Below, piece by piece: positions 1 through 9,021 of a DNA stretch of 12,513 bases (the stretch's first letter is position 1; each line of letters opens with the position of its first letter). Origin of the DNA: Paracoccaceae bacterium (GTDB lineage: Bacteria; Pseudomonadota; Alphaproteobacteria; Rhodobacterales; Rhodobacteraceae); contig JAMWZF010000059.1 of assembly GCA_024304875.1 (NCBI GenBank), positions 1 through 12,513 of the forward strand, written 5' to 3'. The notes beneath the pieces were generated by a model, which did not search any database, had not been told where the DNA came from, and saw only the letters and a list, made by a program, of their open reading frames with translations. Both the position numbers and the translations under genes were made by a program.

Positions 1-341
1 GGCCGGAAACCCGGCGCACCGGGCCCGGCACGAAGGTGACGGTCGAGCCTCGCGAGGGCGGGCGGATCACCGGGGCCGGCCGGGACGGACGGCGCGAGAC
101 CTGGGGCCGGATCACGAGATGGGAGCCGGGCCGCGCCCTCGGGGTCGAATGGTACCTCGGCGGGGAGGAGGACAGCCCCACCGACGTGCTGGTCGTCTTT
201 TCCCCTGCAGCGGAGGGCACCCGGCTCGACCTCACCCACGGCGGCTTCGAGAGGATCGGCGCGGCGGGCGAGACGGTGGCGATGCTTCAGTCCCGGGCCT
301 GGGATCGTGCGTTGCGGTGGCGCCAGCCCTGCCGGGCCTGA
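1..341 (+). CDS. SRPBCC/AHSA1-like domain protein, 5' end cut by the window edge
   Basis: The frame is open from the first bases of the window (codons start at position 3) to a TGA at 339-341, so the visible part is the C-terminal ~112 residues of a longer protein. It reads like the second half of an AHSA1/START-type SRPBCC domain: a V-E-P-R-x-G-G-R-I strand, then W-G-R-I-T-R-W-E-P-G-R-A-L, a strand following T-D-V-L-V-V-F, the G-T-R-L-D-L-T-H-G-G-F-E segment, and a C-terminal helix ending in A-W-D-R-A-L. Such proteins form a helix-grip fold with a hydrophobic cavity; the ligand or partner cannot be told from sequence. An internal GTG at 36 could be taken as a start, but the conserved reading continues upstream of it, so it is probably internal. 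The gene converges on the BrkB-like gene with only 10 bases between the stops. The family call is fairly safe, the function is unknown. Confidence 0.72.
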   Translation, partial: PETRRTGPGTKVTVEPREGGRITGAGRDGRRETWGRITRWEPGRALGVEWYLGGEEDSPTDVLVVFSPAAEGTRLDLTHGGFERIGAAGETVAMLQSRAWDRALRWRQPCRA

Positions 342-351
342 TCGGCCTGCG

Positions 352-1191
352 CTACGTCGAGGCCGACGCGCGTCCGTTGCGCGAGAAGATCGCGTTCACG
401 GCCGCTCCCAGCAGGATCAGATAGGCCGAGATGTAGAACCACATCAGCAGGGCCGCGACCGCCCCGATGGAACCGTAGACCTCGTTGTAGTTGCCGAAAT
501 TGACCAGGTAGAACGAGAACCCCCAGGAGGCGGCGAGCCAGAGAAAGACCGCGACGGCGGCGCCGGGGGTGATCCAGCCGAGGCGCTGGCCCCGCCGGTT
601 CGGCCCGAACTTGTAGAGCAGGCCGAGCGCCGCCATCAGAACGGCGAGCGAGATCGCCCAGCGCAGTAGGTCCGCCCCGATCTGGGCCCAGGGTCCGAGG
701 GGGATGAAGGCCAGCACCACCGGCGCCACGACGACCAGAAGCAGGGCGACCACGCCGACGCCGATCAGGCTCGCCGTCAGCAGGAGCGCGACGACGACGC
801 TCCTGAACCCGCCGCGCGCCCGGACCTGGAAGACCTCGTTCAGCCCGTGGATCAGGGCCGCGATCGCGAGGCGCGTGGACCACAGCGCGATGCCCAGCGA
901 CACCAGCGAGGCCCAGCCGAGGGTCTCGGGCCGGGCCGTCAATAGCGCGGTCAGCTGCCCGTTCAAAATGTCCCAGGTGCCGGGCGGCATCACCTCGACC
1001 AGCAATTCGGCCTGCTGCTGCACCACCGCGGGATCGGCGAGCAGGCCGAAGACAGCGATCAGCGCGGCGAACCCCGGAAACAGCGAGAACATCCCGAAGA
1101 ACGCCACCGCGGCGGCGTTCTGGCCGACGTTGCTGTCGACCTGCAGGGCTCCGAGAGCGCGCAATTTTCCCCAGAGGGTCCGGAACGTCAT
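352..1191 (-). CDS. YihY/virulence factor BrkB family membrane protein
   Basis: This is a 279-residue integral inner-membrane protein. Six hydrophobic segments are visible at about residues 28-52, 92-118, 131-163, 175-195, 206-232 and 240-270. The family signature is clear: the early A-A-A-V-A-F-F-G-M-F-S-L-F-P segment (about 26-39), the N-E-V-F-Q-V-R loop near 118-124, the L-Y-K-F-G-P-N motif at 192-198, and the Y-G-S-I-G-A-V...W-F-Y-I-S-A-Y...L-G-A-A-V-N-A block at 239-267. The biochemical role of the family is unsettled; the name BrkB comes from a Bordetella serum-resistance locus, while the E. coli homologue YihY was once wrongly called RNase BN. ATG 1191 is the first start after an in-frame stop at 1224-1222, and a GGAGG sits directly against it, closer than usual. 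It is divergent from the kinase gene and convergent with the SRPBCC gene, so it is probably transcribed alone. Confidence 0.9.
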   Translation of the reverse strand: MTFRTLWGKLRALGALQVDSNVGQNAAAVAFFGMFSLFPGFAALIAVFGLLADPAVVQQQAELLVEVMPPGTWDILNGQLTALLTARPETLGWASLVSLGIALWSTRLAIAALIHGLNEVFQVRARGGFRSVVVALLLTASLIGVGVVALLLVVVAPVVLAFIPLGPWAQIGADLLRWAISLAVLMAALGLLYKFGPNRRGQRLGWITPGAAVAVFLWLAASWGFSFYLVNFGNYNEVYGSIGAVAALLMWFYISAYLILLGAAVNAIFSRNGRASAST

Positions 1192-1336
1192 CCTCCAAGT
1201 CTGCGTGCCCGGCGGCGGAAGTCAAACCGGCGGATTCAGGTCACACTGGCCCGCAAGTCGGCGGGAATCGGTCGCACTCGGCCGCCCGCCGGGTTACGGC
1301 TTGCGCCGGTTCCCGAAGAACCCAAGGTTCGACCCC
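1192..1336. promoter_or_regulatory. divergent intergenic region between the BrkB-like and kinase genes
   Basis: This 145-base gap separates two outward-facing genes and should hold both promoters. On the minus strand a TTGACT hexamer (complement of 1220-1225) resembles a -35 box, but the region at the proper distance (around 1197-1202) is a poor -10. For the plus strand I could not find a convincing -35/-10 pair. No long inverted repeat or known operator was recognised. Confidence 0.35.
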
Positions 1337-1960
1337 ATGATCGACATCAGCCGCCAGGTCACCGCCCTCGCCGAGCCGATCCACGCCATGCGCGCGGATC
1401 GCTCGCGCCTGATCGTGGCCATCGCCGGGGCCCCCGCCTCGGGCAAGTCCACGCTGGCAAGCGAGTTGAATCGCCGTCTCAACGCGCAGAAGTGCAAGTC
1501 CTGCGTGGTGCCGATGGACGGCTTCCACCTCGACAACCGGGTGCTGGAGGCGCGGGGTCTCTTGAACCGCAAGGGCGCGCCGCAGACCTTCGATGCCGAG
1601 GGCTTCGTCCACCTGATCGGCCGTCTGCGCGGCGGGGCGGAAGTCGTCTATCCGGTCTTCGACCGCGCCCGCGACATCGCCATCGCCGGGGCAGAGGTGG
1701 TGGACAAGGACACCCAGGTCGTCATCGTCGAAGGCAACTACCTTCTTTACGACGCCGCGCCCTGGTCCGGCCTTGCGCCCCTGTGGGACCTGAAGGTGCG
1801 CATCGACGTGCCCCTGCCCGAACTGCGCAGCCGCCTGATCCAGCGCTGGCTCAGCCACGGGTTCTCGCGCACCGCCGCGACCCGCCGGGCCGAGGCCAAC
1901 GACATCCCCAATGCCGAGGCGCTGGCAAGCAAGTCGTTGCCCGCCGACTTCATCCTTTGA
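1337..1960 (+). CDS. P-loop nucleoside/nucleotide (or sugar) kinase family protein
   Basis: This 207-residue cytoplasmic kinase belongs to the uridine kinase/phosphoribulokinase/pantothenate kinase-like group. The Walker A loop is G-A-P-A-S-G-K-S-T at residues 31-39, followed by the M-D-G-F-H-L-D-N motif at 60-67, whose Asp and His are typical of this group and sit at the substrate site. A V-V-I-V-E-G-N-Y-L-L segment follows the central sheet, and an Arg-rich lid lies near the C terminus (W-L-S-H-G-F-S-R-T-A-A-T-R-R-A-E). The true acceptor is unknown; relatives in alphaproteobacteria are annotated as nucleoside/nucleotide kinases, and one (FrcK) is linked to fructose uptake. ATG 1337 is chosen because the Walker A motif then lies about 30 residues in, as is usual, with a modest AAGG upstream; the frame stays open to 704, but that stretch is antisense to the BrkB-like gene and codes for nothing recognisable. 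The stop is 51 bases before glgB, so the gene may be co-transcribed with the glycogen cluster. Confidence 0.87.
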   Translation: MIDISRQVTALAEPIHAMRADRSRLIVAIAGAPASGKSTLASELNRRLNAQKCKSCVVPMDGFHLDNRVLEARGLLNRKGAPQTFDAEGFVHLIGRLRGGAEVVYPVFDRARDIAIAGAEVVDKDTQVVIVEGNYLLYDAAPWSGLAPLWDLKVRIDVPLPELRSRLIQRWLSHGFSRTAATRRAEANDIPNAEALASKSLPADFIL

Positions 1961-1986
1961 CAGCGCACCCGATTGCATCACATCCT
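1957..1986 (+). promoter_or_regulatory. possible sigma-70-type promoter for the glg cluster
   Basis: A perfect TTGACA -35 hexamer at 1957-1962 overlaps the stop codon of the kinase gene, at the edge of the 51-base gap before glgB. The -10 region at 16-18 bases spacing (around 1980-1986, CATCCT) matches TATAAT poorly (3 of 6). The placement is sensible for a glgB promoter, but the weak -10 keeps this tentative. Confidence 0.3.
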
Positions 1987-2011
1987 TGAGGGCAAAACCC
2001 CCGGGGAGGAC

Positions 2012-4207
2012 ATGACCGGAACCGCGCTCGACACGCCGCCGATTCCCGAATGGGAGGCCCTGGCCATCGCCGAGGGCCGCCACGCGGAGCCCTTCGCCGT
2101 CCTTGGCCCCCGCGACTTTGCCGGGAAGACCTGGATCACCGCCTTCGACCCCTGGGCCGACACCCTGTGTGCCGTGATCGACGGGGTGGAGCATCCCCTG
2201 CCCCGCCTGCACGGTCCGCTGTTCTGCGGTCCCGTGCCCACGACCCGCGACTACCGGCTGAAGGGCGTCGCCTCGGACGGGTCCGAATGGACCCAGGACG
2301 ACGCCTACCGCTTCGGTCCCGTGCTGTCCGACCTCGACGAGTATCTCCTCGGCGAGGGCACGCACCTGCGGCTCTGGGAGGCCCTGGGCGCCCACGTCAT
2401 GGAGCACGAGGGCGCGCAGGGCACCCATTTCGCCGTATGGGCGCCCAACGCGCGGCGCGTCTCGGTGATCGGCGACTTCAACCACTGGGACGGGCGGCGC
2501 CACGTCATGCGCAAGCGCGGCGGCACCGGCGTGTGGGAGATCTTCGTCCCCGGCATCGGTGACGGCACCGCCTACAAGTACGAGGTGGTCGACCGCCACG
2601 GCCAGCCGCTGCCCCAGAAGGCCGACCCGGTGGGATTCGGCGCCGAGCACCCGCCGGCGACCGCCAGCGTGGTACGCGACATCTCGGGCTATGGCTGGAC
2701 CGACGACGCGTGGATGGAGACCCGCGCCGCGCGCAATCGCCGGGACGCGCCGATCTCCGTCTACGAGGTCCACCTGGGATCCTGGAAGCGGATCTGGGAT
2801 CAGGGCGGCCGGCCCCTGTCCTACAAGGAAGCCGCCGAGGATCTGGTCGGCTACGCCAAGGACATGGGCTTCACCCACCTCGAGTTGATGCCGGTCAGCG
2901 AGTTTCCCTTCGACGGCTCCTGGGGCTACCAGCCCGTCGGCCTCTATGCCCCCACCATCCGCTTCGGGCCGCCGCACGAGTTCCGCGACCTCGTCGAGGC
3001 CGCGCACCAGGCCGGCCTCGGGGTGCTGATCGACTGGGTGCCGGGGCATTTCCCGACCGACCCGCACGGCCTCGGCCGCTTCGACGGCACCGCGCTTTAC
3101 GAGCACGAGGACCCGCGCGAGGGCTTCCACCACGACTGGAACACCCTGATCTTCAACTACGGGCGGCGGGAGGTGGCGAACTACCTTGTCGCCAACGCGC
3201 TCTATTGGCTGGAGGAATACCACGTCGACGGGCTGCGCGTGGATGCCGTGGCCTCGATGCTCTACCGCGACTACTCGCGGCCCCACGACCAGTGGGTCCC
3301 CAACGTTCACGGCGGGCGCGAGAACCTCGAGGCGATCGCCTTCATGCAGCGGATGAACACCGAGGTCTACGGCCGCTGCGAGGGCGTGATGACCGTGGCC
3401 GAGGAGAGCACCGCCTTCCCGGGCGTCTCCGCGCCGGTGGACGGCGGCGGCCTCGGCTTCGGCTACAAGTGGAACATGGGCTGGATGAACGACACGCTCG
3501 ACTACATCAGCCGCGAGCCGATCCACCGCAAGTATCACCACCACCAGGTGACCAACACGCTGTCCTGGGCCTTCACCGAGAACTTCATCCTGCCGATCAG
3601 CCATGACGAGGTCGTCCACGGCAAAGGCTCCATGTGGGAGAAGATGCCGGGCGACGATTGGGAGAAATCTGCAAATCTGCGCGCCTATTTCGGGTACATG
3701 TGGGGGCATCCGGGCAAGAAACTGCTGTTCCAGGGGGTCGAGTTCGGCCAGCCGAGCGAATGGAACCACGACGCGCAGGTGGACTGGGACGCCGCCCACC
3801 GGGCGCCGCACAGCGGGCTTCAGGCGCTGGTGCGCGACCTCAACCACCTCTACCGCGACACCCCGGCGCTGCACGTCAAGGACTGCGAGCCGGACGGGTT
3901 CGGGTGGATCGACGCGAGCAATGCCGACCAGTCGGTGCTGGCCTTCTGCCGCTACGGGAACGAGGGCGACGCGCCGGTGCTGGTGGTCTGCAATTTCACC
4001 CCGATTGAGCGGACCTCCCACCGGATCGGCGTGCCGCAGGGCGGGACCTGGACCGAGATTCTCAACACCGATTCAAGTGCCTACGGCGGCGGTGACCGGG
4101 GCAACATGGGCGCGGCCGAGGCCGAGGAGGTGGCGGCCCACGGGCAGGGCCACTCGCTGAACCTGACCCTGCCGCCGCTCTCGACACTGATGTTCAGCCC
4201 CCGCTGA
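2012..4207 (+). CDS. glgB: 1,4-alpha-glucan branching enzyme (GH13)
   Basis: GlgB cuts an alpha-1,4-glucan chain and rejoins the piece through an alpha-1,6 bond, making branch points in glycogen. The 731 residues match the usual length (E. coli 728). In order there is an N-terminal beta domain (about 1-100), a CBM48 module (about 125-215, F-A-V-W-A-P-N-A-R-R-V-S-V-I-G-D-F-N-H-W), the GH13 barrel (about 260-560) and a C-terminal beta domain. Catalytic residues are in place: the nucleophile Asp411 in G-L-R-V-D-A-V, the acid Glu464 in A-E-E-S, and Asp532 in S-H-D-E-V-V-H-G-K. Each is offset by six from E. coli D405, E458 and D526. ATG 2012 is preceded by GGGGAGGA; a TTG at 1973 in the same frame would add 13 residues of no likeness to the family and lacks a binding site. 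It is the first glycogen gene of the cluster, 21 bases ahead of glgC. Confidence 0.97.
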   Translation: MTGTALDTPPIPEWEALAIAEGRHAEPFAVLGPRDFAGKTWITAFDPWADTLCAVIDGVEHPLPRLHGPLFCGPVPTTRDYRLKGVASDGSEWTQDDAYRFGPVLSDLDEYLLGEGTHLRLWEALGAHVMEHEGAQGTHFAVWAPNARRVSVIGDFNHWDGRRHVMRKRGGTGVWEIFVPGIGDGTAYKYEVVDRHGQPLPQKADPVGFGAEHPPATASVVRDISGYGWTDDAWMETRAARNRRDAPISVYEVHLGSWKRIWDQGGRPLSYKEAAEDLVGYAKDMGFTHLELMPVSEFPFDGSWGYQPVGLYAPTIRFGPPHEFRDLVEAAHQAGLGVLIDWVPGHFPTDPHGLGRFDGTALYEHEDPREGFHHDWNTLIFNYGRREVANYLVANALYWLEEYHVDGLRVDAVASMLYRDYSRPHDQWVPNVHGGRENLEAIAFMQRMNTEVYGRCEGVMTVAEESTAFPGVSAPVDGGGLGFGYKWNMGWMNDTLDYISREPIHRKYHHHQVTNTLSWAFTENFILPISHDEVVHGKGSMWEKMPGDDWEKSANLRAYFGYMWGHPGKKLLFQGVEFGQPSEWNHDAQVDWDAAHRAPHSGLQALVRDLNHLYRDTPALHVKDCEPDGFGWIDASNADQSVLAFCRYGNEGDAPVLVVCNFTPIERTSHRIGVPQGGTWTEILNTDSSAYGGGDRGNMGAAEAEEVAAHGQGHSLNLTLPPLSTLMFSPR

Positions 4208-4228
4208 GGGGCGCCAAGGAGGACAAAG

Positions 4229-5488
4229 ATGGACCGCAACAGACGACTGACCCAACGCACCCTCGCCTTTGTCCTCGCGGGCGGGCGCGGATCGCGGCTC
4301 AAGGAGCTGACGGACCGGCGGGTGAAGCCGGCGGTCTACTTCGGCGGCAAGGCCCGGATCATCGACTTCGCGCTGTCGAACGCGATGAACTCAGGCATCC
4401 GCAAGATGGCGCTGGCGACCCAGTACAAGGCGCATTCCCTGATCCGGCACTGCCAGCGGGGGTGGAACTTCTTTCGCTCCGAGCGCAACGAGTTCCTCGA
4501 CATCCTGCCCGCCTCCCAGCGGATGGGCGGCGAGGACTGGTACCGCGGCACCGCAGACGCGGTGACCCAGAACGTCGACATCATCGACAGCTACGGCATT
4601 GAATACATCGTGATCCTGGCCGGCGACCATATCTACAAGATGGATTACGAGGTGATGCTGCGCCAGCACGTGGAGAGCAAGGCGGACGTCACCGTCGGCT
4701 GCCTGACCGTGCCGCGGATGGAGGCCACCGCCTTCGGCGTGATGGCGACGGATGCATCGGGCCAGATCACCGATTTCCTCGAGAAACCGGCCGATCCGCC
4801 GGGCACGCCGGACAATCCCGATGTCGCCCTCGCCTCGATGGGGATCTACGTCTTTTCGTGGAAATACCTGCGCGAGCTGCTGCTGGCCGACGCCGCCGAC
4901 CCCAACTCCAGCCACGATTTCGGCAACGACCTGATCCCGGACATCGTCAAGAACGGCAAGGCGATGTCGCATCGCTTCGACGACAGCTGCGTCCGGCCCG
5001 AGGGCGCGCCGAGCTACTGGAAGGACGTCGGCACCGTGGACGCCTTCTGGCAGGCCAACATCGACCTGACCAACTTCACGCCCGAGCTGAACCTCTGGGA
5101 CCCGGAGTGGCCGGTCTGGACCTATGCCGAGAACGTGCCGCCGGCCAAGTTCATCCATGACGAGAAGGACCGGCGGGGCATGGCGATTTCCTCGATGGTG
5201 TCGGGCGGCTGCATCATCTCGGGCACCGAGGTGCGCAATTCGCTGCTGTTCACCGAGGTGCACACCAATTCCTACGCGGTGCTGGACCACGCCGTGGTCC
5301 TGCCGGGGGTCGTCGTGGGCCGTCACGCCAGGCTGACCAAGGTGGTGATCGACCGGGGGGTCGAGATCCCCGAAAAGCTGGTGGTCGGCGAGGATCCCAA
5401 GGAGGACGCGAAGTATTTCCGCGTGTCCGAGAAGGGCACCACCCTGATCACCCAGCCGATGGTGGACGCCTGGTCTGCGGCGCAGTAA
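4229..5488 (+). CDS. glgC: glucose-1-phosphate adenylyltransferase (ADP-glucose pyrophosphorylase)
   Basis: GlgC joins ATP and glucose 1-phosphate to give ADP-glucose and pyrophosphate, the committed and allosterically controlled step of bacterial glycogen synthesis. The 419 residues carry the nucleotide-binding loop L-A-G-G-R-G-S-R-L-K-E-L-T (16-28), K-P-A-V-Y-F-G-G-K-A-R-I-I-D-F-A-L (33-49), G-T-A-D-A-V-T-Q-N (107-115), A-G-D-H-I-Y-K-M-D-Y (131-140, with the metal-binding Asp133), F-L-E-K-P (183-187, glucose-1-phosphate site) and S-Y-W-K-D-V-G-T (262-269), then a C-terminal left-handed beta-helix region. The position of E. coli Lys39, which binds the activator fructose 1,6-bisphosphate, is Arg30 here. 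By memory of the family, Rhodobacter and Agrobacterium enzymes share this and respond to fructose 6-phosphate and pyruvate, so activation by those is the inference. ATG 4229 has AAGGAGG at 4216-4222, six bases upstream, the best ribosome binding site in the cluster. Confidence 0.97.
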   Translation: MDRNRRLTQRTLAFVLAGGRGSRLKELTDRRVKPAVYFGGKARIIDFALSNAMNSGIRKMALATQYKAHSLIRHCQRGWNFFRSERNEFLDILPASQRMGGEDWYRGTADAVTQNVDIIDSYGIEYIVILAGDHIYKMDYEVMLRQHVESKADVTVGCLTVPRMEATAFGVMATDASGQITDFLEKPADPPGTPDNPDVALASMGIYVFSWKYLRELLLADAADPNSSHDFGNDLIPDIVKNGKAMSHRFDDSCVRPEGAPSYWKDVGTVDAFWQANIDLTNFTPELNLWDPEWPVWTYAENVPPAKFIHDEKDRRGMAISSMVSGGCIISGTEVRNSLLFTEVHTNSYAVLDHAVVLPGVVVGRHARLTKVVIDRGVEIPEKLVVGEDPKEDAKYFRVSEKGTTLITQPMVDAWSAAQ

Positions 5489-5497
5489 GCCGTTGAC

Positions 5498-6912
5498 ATG
5501 AAGGTCCTGTCCGTCACCTCGGAGTGCGCGCCGCTGGTCAAGACCGGCGGACTGGCGGATGTCGCCGGCGCCCTGCCCGCGGCCCTTGCACCGCTTGGCA
5601 TCGAGATGCGGACGCTGCTGCCGGGCTATCCGGCGGTGATGAAGGCGATCGCATCTGGCACGGAAGTCTGGACCGGCGCCGATCCGGTGACGGGCACCCC
5701 GGCGCGGCTGCTGGCGGCGCAGGCGGCCGGACTGGACCTCATGGTCTATGACGCCCCCGACCACTTCGCCCGCGACGGCAACATCTACCTCGGTCCGGAC
5801 GGCCGGGACTGGCCCGACAACCCCGAGCGTTACGCCGCCTTCTGCCGGGTCGCGGAGGGAATTTGTGATGGCATGGCAGGGGATTGGCGCCCGGACCTCA
5901 TCCATTGCCACGACTGGCAGGCAGCCCTTGCGCCCTACTTCCTGGACGGCGCGACGCCAAGCCTGCTGACCATCCACAACATCGCCTTCCACGGCCTTGC
6001 GCCGGAAGGGAAGATCGAGGCCATGGGCCTCGACCGGGCCGACTTCCACCGCGAGGGGTTCGAGTTCTGGGGCCGGGTCTCGGCGCTGAAGGCGGGACTG
6101 CTTTACGCCTCAAAACTCAACACGGTGTCAGAGACTTACGCGGCAGAGCTCATGCGGCCCGAGTTCGGGATGGGCATGGACGGCGTGCTGCGCGGTCGGG
6201 CGGAGGATCTCACCGGCATCCTCAACGGCATCGACACCGCCGCCTGGGACCCCGAGACGGACCCGGCGATCACGCCGTACAAGAGCCCCAAGGGCAAGGC
6301 GAAGAACAAGCGCGCCCTGCAGGATGCGATGGGCCTGCCGACGGATGCGGAAGGGCCGCTCTGCGTCGTCGTCTCGCGGCTGACCGAGCAGAAGGGCCTC
6401 GACATGCTGGCCGACGCCCTGCCCGCCCTCCTGGAGGGCGGCGGGCAGCTGGCCCTTCTCGGCTCGGGCGACGCCCACCTCGAGCATCGCTTCCACGGCC
6501 TCGCCAAGGACCGCAACGTCGCGGTGCGGATCGGCTACGACGAGCCGCTGTCGCACCGGATGATCGCCGGCGGCGACGCGATCCTCGTGCCCAGCCGGTT
6601 CGAGCCCTGCGGCCTGACCCAGCTCTACGGCCTGCGCTACGGGACGATTCCCCTCGTCGCGCTGACCGGGGGCCTCGCCGACACGGTCATCCCCGCCTCG
6701 CCCGCCGCACTGGCGCGAAAAGTGGCGACCGGCCTGCAATTTCATCCTGTTAACACAGATGCGCTATCGTTGGCCCTGACGCGGTTGTGCGATCTTTACG
6801 CGCGTGAGGAAATCTGGAACCAGATGACGCGCAACGCGATGTCCCAACCAGTGGGGTGGGATACATCCGCAGCGGCCTATGCCGCGATATACAAGGACCT
6901 TGTCGGCGCGGC

Positions 6913-6916
<4 letters not shown>
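5498..6916 (+). CDS. glgA: glycogen synthase, ADP-glucose dependent (GT5)
   Basis: GlgA transfers glucose from ADP-glucose to the non-reducing end of an alpha-1,4-glucan. The 472 residues match the family (E. coli 477). The N-terminal Rossmann half has the ADP-glucose motif K-T-G-G-L-A-D-V-A-G-A-L-P with Lys15, and H-C-H-D-W-Q (136-141), followed by T-I-H-N-I-A-F-H-G. The linker region includes N-G-I-D-T-A-A-W-D-P. The C-terminal half has V-V-S-R-L-T-E-Q-K-G-L-D and the catalytic F-E-P-C-G-L-T-Q-L-Y-G (368 onward, Glu369), then T-G-G-L-A-D-T-V. It starts 9 bases after the glgC stop with no clear purine-rich binding site, so translation probably depends on ribosomes leaving glgC. Its last codons overlap glgX by four bases. 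Near its 3' end (about 6735-6800) the codons become less GC-rich than in the rest of the gene. Confidence 0.96.
6735..6800 (+). other. lower-GC patch with an 8-base palindrome inside glgA
   Basis: Within the 3' part of glgA the sequence becomes poorer in G/C than its surroundings and uses codons rare elsewhere in the window (GTT AAC ACA, CTA, TTG). It contains the palindrome TGTTAACA at 6748-6755. The patch lies 110-180 bases before the glgX start. It encodes a normal part of the GlgA C-terminal half. Whether it is a regulator site, an internal promoter or chance cannot be decided; I found no good -35/-10 pair in it. Confidence 0.25.
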
Positions 6917-9000
<2,084 letters not shown>

Positions 9001-9021
9001 GACCCCGGCAGGGGGAGAGCC

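Noticed and set aside
36..341. GTG at 36 as the true start of the first gene
   Set aside because: The reading frame continues upstream to the window edge with residues that fit the same domain, so the gene is more likely cut by the edge.
704..1336. N-terminal extension of the kinase frame upstream to 704
   Set aside because: The stretch is antisense to the BrkB-like gene and encodes a Thr/Ser/Arg-rich sequence with no likeness to kinases; the ATG at 1337 puts Walker A at the usual place.
1973..2011. TTG at 1973 as the glgB start
   Set aside because: It has no binding site and adds 13 unrelated residues, whereas ATG 2012 follows GGGGAGGA.
1241..4021. 926-codon open frame on the minus strand opposite the kinase gene and glgB
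   Set aside because: It is an antisense shadow caused by GC-rich third codon positions; the plus strand encodes a complete GlgB with all catalytic residues, and the minus product shows no recognisable domain.
5493..5498. TTGACA hexamer overlapping the glgA start codon
   Set aside because: It lies inside a tight operon junction and comes from the TTGAC before ATG; a start site would fall inside glgA, so it is most likely chance.
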